Shown here: positions 58,883 to 64,000 of the stretch, one piece after another
Position numbering within the stretch: the stretch's first letter is position 1
Layout of the letters: each line of letters starts with the position of its first letter
Assembly (NCBI RefSeq): GCF_032854445.1
Contig: NC_088302.1
Span: 39,438,191 to 39,502,190, forward strand
DNA: 64,000 bases
From: Liolophura sinensis
Taxonomy: Eukaryota > Mollusca > Polyplacophora > Chitonida > Chitonidae
Reading direction: 5' to 3'
Made by a program: the position numbers and the translations under genes
The notes under the pieces: model-generated
What the model was told of the DNA's origin: nothing
Database searches by the model: none
The model's input: only the letters and a program-made list of their open reading frames with translations

Positions 58883-60475
58883 GTTTTTATGTCTAAACAT
58901 TTAAAACATTTAAGTAAAAAGAATATCTCAGATCTACACCGATAATAAGCTCCAAGCTGACATGGGACAAAAAAGCACCTATGAAGCATATGGTTTGTAG
59001 TATATTTAAGCAGTATGTACAACAACAACAGTGTCCAAGATGACCTCTCATGACAAAACAGGACGGTATGATTTGTCAGTAACAAGATAAGTTCAAACAA
59101 CACCTTCTAAACCATTACAATTCAGTGTTCAATCATTTTGCACCCATTAATACAAAAACGATCATTCTGCTTTAACAATATATAATGAGCATCACTTACA
59201 GGACTGACGTAATATGAAATTACTGATTAGTGGTATGTGTTCAGGTGTTAAAATTAACAGAAAGGTATGCTATCTATTACACTCGGCACCACAGTTAGAC
59301 TATCAGACTGACAATCAATACATCGTTGTGAATCTTAAACTGGCAAATGATTTCCCTCACAACAGTAAAACTACTGTCAACAGATAACAACGTACTTCCA
59401 TCACTACACTGAAAATTCATCACACCCATAGGCCTACATGAACTTCTGTGTCTTGACTAATTCACACAATTGTCTAACACTGCACAATCAACAAATCTGT
59501 CTTGCTTTTTGAAATGTCACTTTCACATATATCTTTAACTTAATTTGTAAAATTGGTTTTAAAACATTTAATACCATATCGGACACAATTTCATTAATAA
59601 AATGTTAAAAATGCTTTGCAAGTCTATTTTTATAAAGTTTGAGGTATAAATGCCTTTGTAGACGAAATATGGAGAGATAAGCCCTCACAATGACAAAATG
59701 ATATAATATTAGAAATTAGTAATAATATGAAGATGTGCAAATGTTCACTTCATCTACCATACTTTCGAGAACTGCCTCCCCTGTTGTTCTCTGTTTACAC
59801 AAACGTTTTCACACTGCTAAATGACAATCTATGTAAACAGATCCTCGTCACAACTCGCCTTTCAGATCTATTTATGTGTACATATCAACTTTTGTAACAA
59901 AGAAAGCATTTCAATGAACATGTAGCGTTTCGCACCATTACATGACGTGCAAAGCGTCAATACTGCCTTGCATTTTGAATATTACTTACAGCATCTGTTT
60001 GAAAGCCATTTCAAGCAGATATGAAGTTCATACATAATTTTAAAACATGCATCAATAATTAAAAATGAAAACAGCTTTTACAAATACATTACATTTTCAA
60101 CCTGAATGTACTGAATACAGCACTGTCTTGCTCTGAGTTTCTCTTCAAGCCCAGTTTTAACGTCATCAAAAAAAAAATTGAACAGAACACACAAAAAGCT
60201 CAAGTTATGCCTTGTTTTTTTTTTATTTGCCTATGACAAGTTATCCACCTTTAAGGAAAGGACAACTGCAGTAATTCAGCTAGGTAGGCCATATTATTCA
60301 GAAGTGGCAAACAGTTTGCTGCTTGTCAAAAATGGGTCTTCATATGGCTAGTAATAAGCTCACAATTTTTTGAAAATTATGATTTCAAATTTTTTGATTC
60401 AAGCATATTTTACAACTAATGTTGTCTTTCCCTTTTAATTTATCTGCATAAAAAACTGTTTTTCTGCCTGTAGCT
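57381..60475. other. Intergenic and probable 3'UTR of the - strand gene
   Basis: No gene is seen. A (TA)n microsatellite lies at 58840-58879 and a dispersed repeat related to 44650-44890 lies at about 58335-58545. TTTATT (AATAAA on the - strand) occurs at 58698-58703 and elsewhere, candidate poly(A) signals for the - strand gene. The sequence is AT-rich with no long open frame. Confidence 0.5.
58840..58879. repeat. (TA)n microsatellite
   Basis: About 19 uninterrupted TA dinucleotides. Confidence 0.98.
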
Positions 60476-60741
60476 CTATAGGCCATGGGTGTAAGTAATT
60501 AAAGACTCCACCATCAGACTGTCGTACCCTTGTTGCATATTAACTGTGGAATGATGCTCTAAAGCACTGTTTGTAAAGGGGGGTGTCGGAGCTGAAGCCC
60601 ATTGGTTGCTATGGTTCCCACTGCCAATGACCTGGTTGCCCTGGAAACCATGGCTTAGTTCCTGGTTACCGTTCGAAGACTGGCAGCCATTCATGTGTCC
60701 ATTGTTGAAGCCGTTCATAGTTACGTTTGGTCGTTCACGTC
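60476..60741 (-). CDS. Terminal coding exon of an unrecognised - strand gene
   Basis: On the - strand an acceptor (AG at 60743-60742) opens an 87-codon stretch ending in TAG at 60478-60476. The product is low in hydrophobic residues and rich in Asn, Gly, Gln and Ser ('MNGFNNGHMNG', 'SNGNQELSHGF'), ending 'YDSLMVESLITYTHGL'. It looks like a disordered cytoplasmic tail. The exon starts in phase 1 and joins exactly with a phase-1 donor of the exon at 62609-62451, forming a Gly codon. I do not recognise the family. It lies tail to tail with HERC2. Confidence 0.6.
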
Positions 60742-61573
60742 CTGTAATAAACAAAAACAAAAAAAAAGAAATAACATAAAATGTGTTTACAATTTATTTT
60801 ATTGGCACTTCAATCTGTATTCAAGAACGTTTCACTTTGAACAGTTTTATGGGTAATAAAAAGACATCAGATACAGCCAATGGAAATGAAGACACTCCTG
60901 TACATGTTGTGCTGTGCCAAAAGGGTGTCACAACTGTAGGTTTTATAAACTGTTACTTGAGATTATAACCTTTGCTCTCAAACATTTTGATGCCTTTAAC
61001 ATCATAGTGTTCAACATCTCCATTCATTTCAGGAAATTTTCATGAATATCTAATTAGATTCGTAGTTGCATTGTATTCACTGCACTCAAAATTGCCCTCT
61101 CATATACCACTTGCTTTAGGTAATAGTGCTGTCTTAAAAAAAAACATACTCTTGACAAAGACACTACATGGTTAACATTTATAACACAGCTTACGATAAA
61201 AAAAATTTTCCAAGCACACATGTATATGTATGCCGCAATTAAATTTTATAGTTACTATCAACTTTTCCTCAAATTTCTCCGAGGAACAGGGCCAAGAAGT
61301 TGGCAGGGATCTACATGTATCCTACAGGCAAAACATTTATCCTATTAAGATCAACGTATCCAGTTCAACTCTGGCACTGGGTTAGGTATTTTCACGTAAG
61401 TCACACAAACATATTCAGAAAAAGAATAGCTGTTTACACAGTGGCCTCACTATTACAAAATGTCCAGGTATTTCAGAACAGCATCCTGCTCCAGGTCGGG
61501 TTTTCATTATACTCTATTCCAAAAAAGTAAGGGATATTGTAGTTTGTGTTGATATTTCTCCAAATTATAATTA

Positions 61574-61784
61574 CTCTATAAATTCTTCAACCTTTTCAAA
61601 TGACTCTGCGACCAATATTATGAAACATTCTGACAGAACTTTTAGGTGCAGAGAGAAATAATCTTCACAGTTTTATGAAGCTTGCATCTTTATTGACACA
61701 AACAAATCATTTTCATAATAATTGTATGCATACATTTTTTAAAAAAAATTGCTTTGATGGTTGAAAAGGTTAAAGATTTACAGT
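61574..61784 (+). mobile_element. MITE copy 7 (diverged subfamily)
   Basis: Opens 'CTATAAATTCTTCAACC' and closes 'GGTTAAAGATTTACAG' followed by TA; adjacent to copy 8. Confidence 0.65.
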
Positions 61785-61785
61785 A

Positions 61786-61996
61786 CCCTATAAATACTTC
61801 AACCATTTCGACCGAACCTGCGACCAATATGTTCATTCTGAGAGAACTTCAGGGTGTAGGGAAAGAATATGCACAGTTTATGAATCTTGTAGCTTGACAC
61901 AAACAAATGACTTTTGGTGTCAATTTTACAGTATTTGTATGCATAAATTCCACTGAAGAAAATGCTTCAGAGGTTGAAAAAGACGAAGATTTACAG
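61786..61996 (+). mobile_element. MITE copy 8 (diverged subfamily)
   Basis: Opens 'CCCTATAAATACTTCAACC' and closes 'GACGAAGATTTACAG' followed by TA; head to tail with copy 7. Confidence 0.65.
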
Positions 61997-62382
61997 TATC
62001 AACAACGTGAGTGAGCAATGAATAGTTAGTCTGTCCACCCGGTGTCAAGATAATGGGCACAACACACCAAAACTCAGCATGCGACATGCGCTTGAATCAT
62101 GTTGACCTGCTTCTGAAACTTTCATTCCAGCTTGTCATCCTCCATATAAATTAAATCACAACCAAAACTGATCCCCATTTGGATATCTTCATCATAGGTC
62201 TAATATTGTTAGTAAACTGTTCATCTACTTCACTAGAATACTTCCTACTTTTATGGAATAGTACAGCCATGTTATACCAAAATATCCTTGGCAAGGCAAG
62301 GGTTTTTGGCTAGACCGGAGCCCTGGAGAGATCCACTGACCTGGAGCAACTAACTGGAGGGTTTAGTGAGGTGAGGTACTGT

Positions 62383-62609
62383 TTACAGATAGTGACTGTT
62401 CAGCTGAGCGCAGCGCACAGCCAGCCGCGGGGAAGGATGTAGCCCATTACCCAGTAAGCCGTTGTCAGGGAAAGCTGGCGGTGGTACTGCAGCTACTGGT
62501 ATGTTTGGAATCCGCCCGAAGTTAGGGTTCACAAACTTCGGGGGAAGGATGGTGACCGCCTCCACTCCATCTACACTGAACATGGAAGGGGTCTGTTCCT
62601 CGTCCCCGC
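62383..62609 (-). CDS. Penultimate exon (or alternative last exon) of the - strand gene
   Basis: On the - strand an acceptor AG (62611-62610) opens a frame encoding 'DEEQTPSMFSVDGVEAVTIL', 'PPKFVNPNFGRIPNIP' and 'AVPPPAFPDNGLLG'. A donor (GTAATG, 62450-62445) would end the coding exon at 62451 in phase 1 and join the exon at 60741. If it is not used, the frame continues 22 codons to a TAA at 62385-62383, giving a shorter C-terminus. The Pro-rich, soluble composition suggests a cytoplasmic tail. The function is unknown, and upstream exons lie beyond the window or were not found. Confidence 0.6.
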
Positions 62610-62863
62610 CTGAAACCAGTAGACAACAACATGACACACACAGGTAAGAGATTTATGACAGGGGTCTGAGACCAATACACTGACCCCTAATATCCCACCC
62701 TGCCCCACATGGACTTTTTACCCTCCCACTGCACGCCCTTAGTGGGCCCCCCTTTGGTATGTTAACATCAAACCAGCTACAAACCTCTCACAACTCACTC
62801 TACACACTACTGTAACACCGTTGACCAGTCTGCCAGTTGGGATCTTGGAAAGTTCTCAAATAA

Positions 62864-62940
62864 AGATTTAACAGCTATGAATCATCAACTGCACACTTTT
62901 CAGATTTAACAGCTATGAATCATCAACTGCACACTTTTCA
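62864..62940. repeat. 38-bp direct duplication
   Basis: 'AGATTTAACAGCTATGAATC' plus 'ATCAACTGCACACTTTTC' occurs twice in direct succession. Confidence 0.9.
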
Positions 62941-63496
62941 TCAAGAATCGGATTACAGCCTGATACACATGAAATCTCCCCCCACCCTCCCAATACCTCC
63001 CCTCAAAATAGTGCTACATCTGTTTTTCGCTAAAACAAAGGATATTTTCAAGACCAGACCTCTAAAAGTTCCAAAGTGCGAATGGAAGCAGCCTGTTTTT
63101 TCAAACTGTAGTCTGAACCTGGGGATACTTTCTCAAGACTTTAGTTAGTCATACTTTTCTGAACTTTTTTTAACCTTGTCTAGGTTACGCTGCCATAAAG
63201 CAATATCATTCACGAGAAAAGTTACAAAAAACTCATTTCCAAAATCTTGTAAAAGTTGGCCCTGAACATTAAGAAGTCTGATAGGTTTAAATTAGATTCA
63301 GTTTTCACGTCTTTGCCAAAGGTTTAATTTGGATTCAGTTTTCATCTCTTTGCCAATTGACATTCTCAAATAATACTATGTATTTTATTACTGTATCATA
63401 GTTCATTAAATATCCATAAAACACTTATTTTAAATTTATCATGATTTATTTCTATCTTCTTTGAAGATCTGTAACTGCTTTCACAAAACCCTCTTA

Positions 63497-63700
63497 CCCT
63501 AATTCCTCAACCTTTTTGCAAATGAACCCAATGCAACTTTCAATGCAATTTATGCACTGAATTTAATTTATTTTAATTTTATTTTGGAGAAAAAAATAAA
63601 TTGGCTGGATCGGCCAAATTAAGGGCTTTACAAAAAGTCTAATTTATTAATATGTTTCAATAAACACCTTGCAAACATGTGAAAGGTTGAAGAATTGCAG
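63497..63700 (+). mobile_element. MITE copy 9, complete with TA flanks
   Basis: TA at 63495-63496 and 63701-63702; opens 'CCCTAATTCCTCAACC' and closes 'GGTTGAAGAATTGCAG'. Confidence 0.8.
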
Positions 63701-64000
63701 TAACTTTACACTGCACGCAACTACCATGGCAACCAGCAGTGTATTTACAGCATCACATTGTCATGGCAGTTACATGCTTGTAACATACGGGGTTCCTGAA
63801 AATGGGCCCTGGTTCACAAGTAACCCAACCGAAAGTTAATTAGATGACATACCAAGCACCAACTGCTATATCAGACAGATGATTATGTCTTGATCAGTTA
63901 TCTATAAAAATCTGTCCCTACTGCAAACAGTTATGCACCATATGTTGGTAAATTTAATTTGATTTTGAGAGTTTTCTTTCAAAACTGAGCAGTTTTTTCC

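Larger units (their letters stand above)
62612..64000 (-). other. Presumed intron of the - strand gene
   Basis: No coding exon is seen in this stretch. It contains a 38-bp direct duplication at about 62864-62940, a repeat related to 12060-12175 at about 63170-63265, and a MITE at 63497-63700. Confidence 0.4.

Noticed and set aside
58729-59103. 124-codon frame on the - strand with Ile-Tyr repeats
   Set aside because: Produced by the (TA)n microsatellite; no homology or splice sites.

Overview
The window is eukaryotic and almost entirely occupied by one large intron-rich gene on the + strand, the orthologue of HERC2, a giant E3 ubiquitin ligase. Joining GT-AG exons gives 68 exons between 1 and 55618 (12,182 nt, about 4,060 residues and a stop). 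The first exon is already inside the gene, so the 5' end and the first RCC1-like domain (RLD1) lie upstream. Intron phases agree at every junction except one. In order, the protein shows a conserved post-RLD1 region, a cytochrome b5-like domain, an acidic tract, the MIB/HERC2 domain, a UBA-like stretch, the CPH domain, a ZZ zinc finger, a DOC/APC10 domain, RLD2, a linker, RLD3 and a C-terminal HECT domain with its active-site Cys.

Two coding anomalies stand out. RLD2 carries an apparent one-base deletion in a G run (36215-36218) that leads to a stop in the next exon. The MIB/HERC2 domain has a short segment read out of frame and restored about nine codons later. Either could be real or an assembly error.

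The introns are full of mobile DNA. They hold many copies of a tRNA-derived SINE with a conserved tail ending in AATAAA repeats, a second tRNA-headed SINE, and a family of about 200-bp TA-flanked MITEs with inverted ends. They also hold a 1.3-kb Tigger/pogo remnant with a broken CENP-B-type reading frame, a 960-bp TA-flanked inverted-repeat element nested inside a SINE, and several minisatellites. The SINE tails resemble those common in molluscan genomes, so I infer a marine lophotrochozoan, probably a mollusc; this is from memory, not a search.

The most unusual pattern is that several tandem duplications contain copies of exon-intron junctions. The acceptor of exon 2 lies at the edge of a 40-bp array, exon 6 has an in-frame upstream copy of its start, the last third of exon 40 plus its donor is repeated about five times, and the donor of exon 55 is duplicated.

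From 55619 onward comes the HERC2 3'UTR (to about 57.4 kb), then non-coding repeat-bearing DNA, then the last two exons of an unrecognised gene on the - strand (62609 down to 60476). The two genes are arranged tail to tail. The last 1.3 kb holds only intron or intergenic sequence and one MITE.
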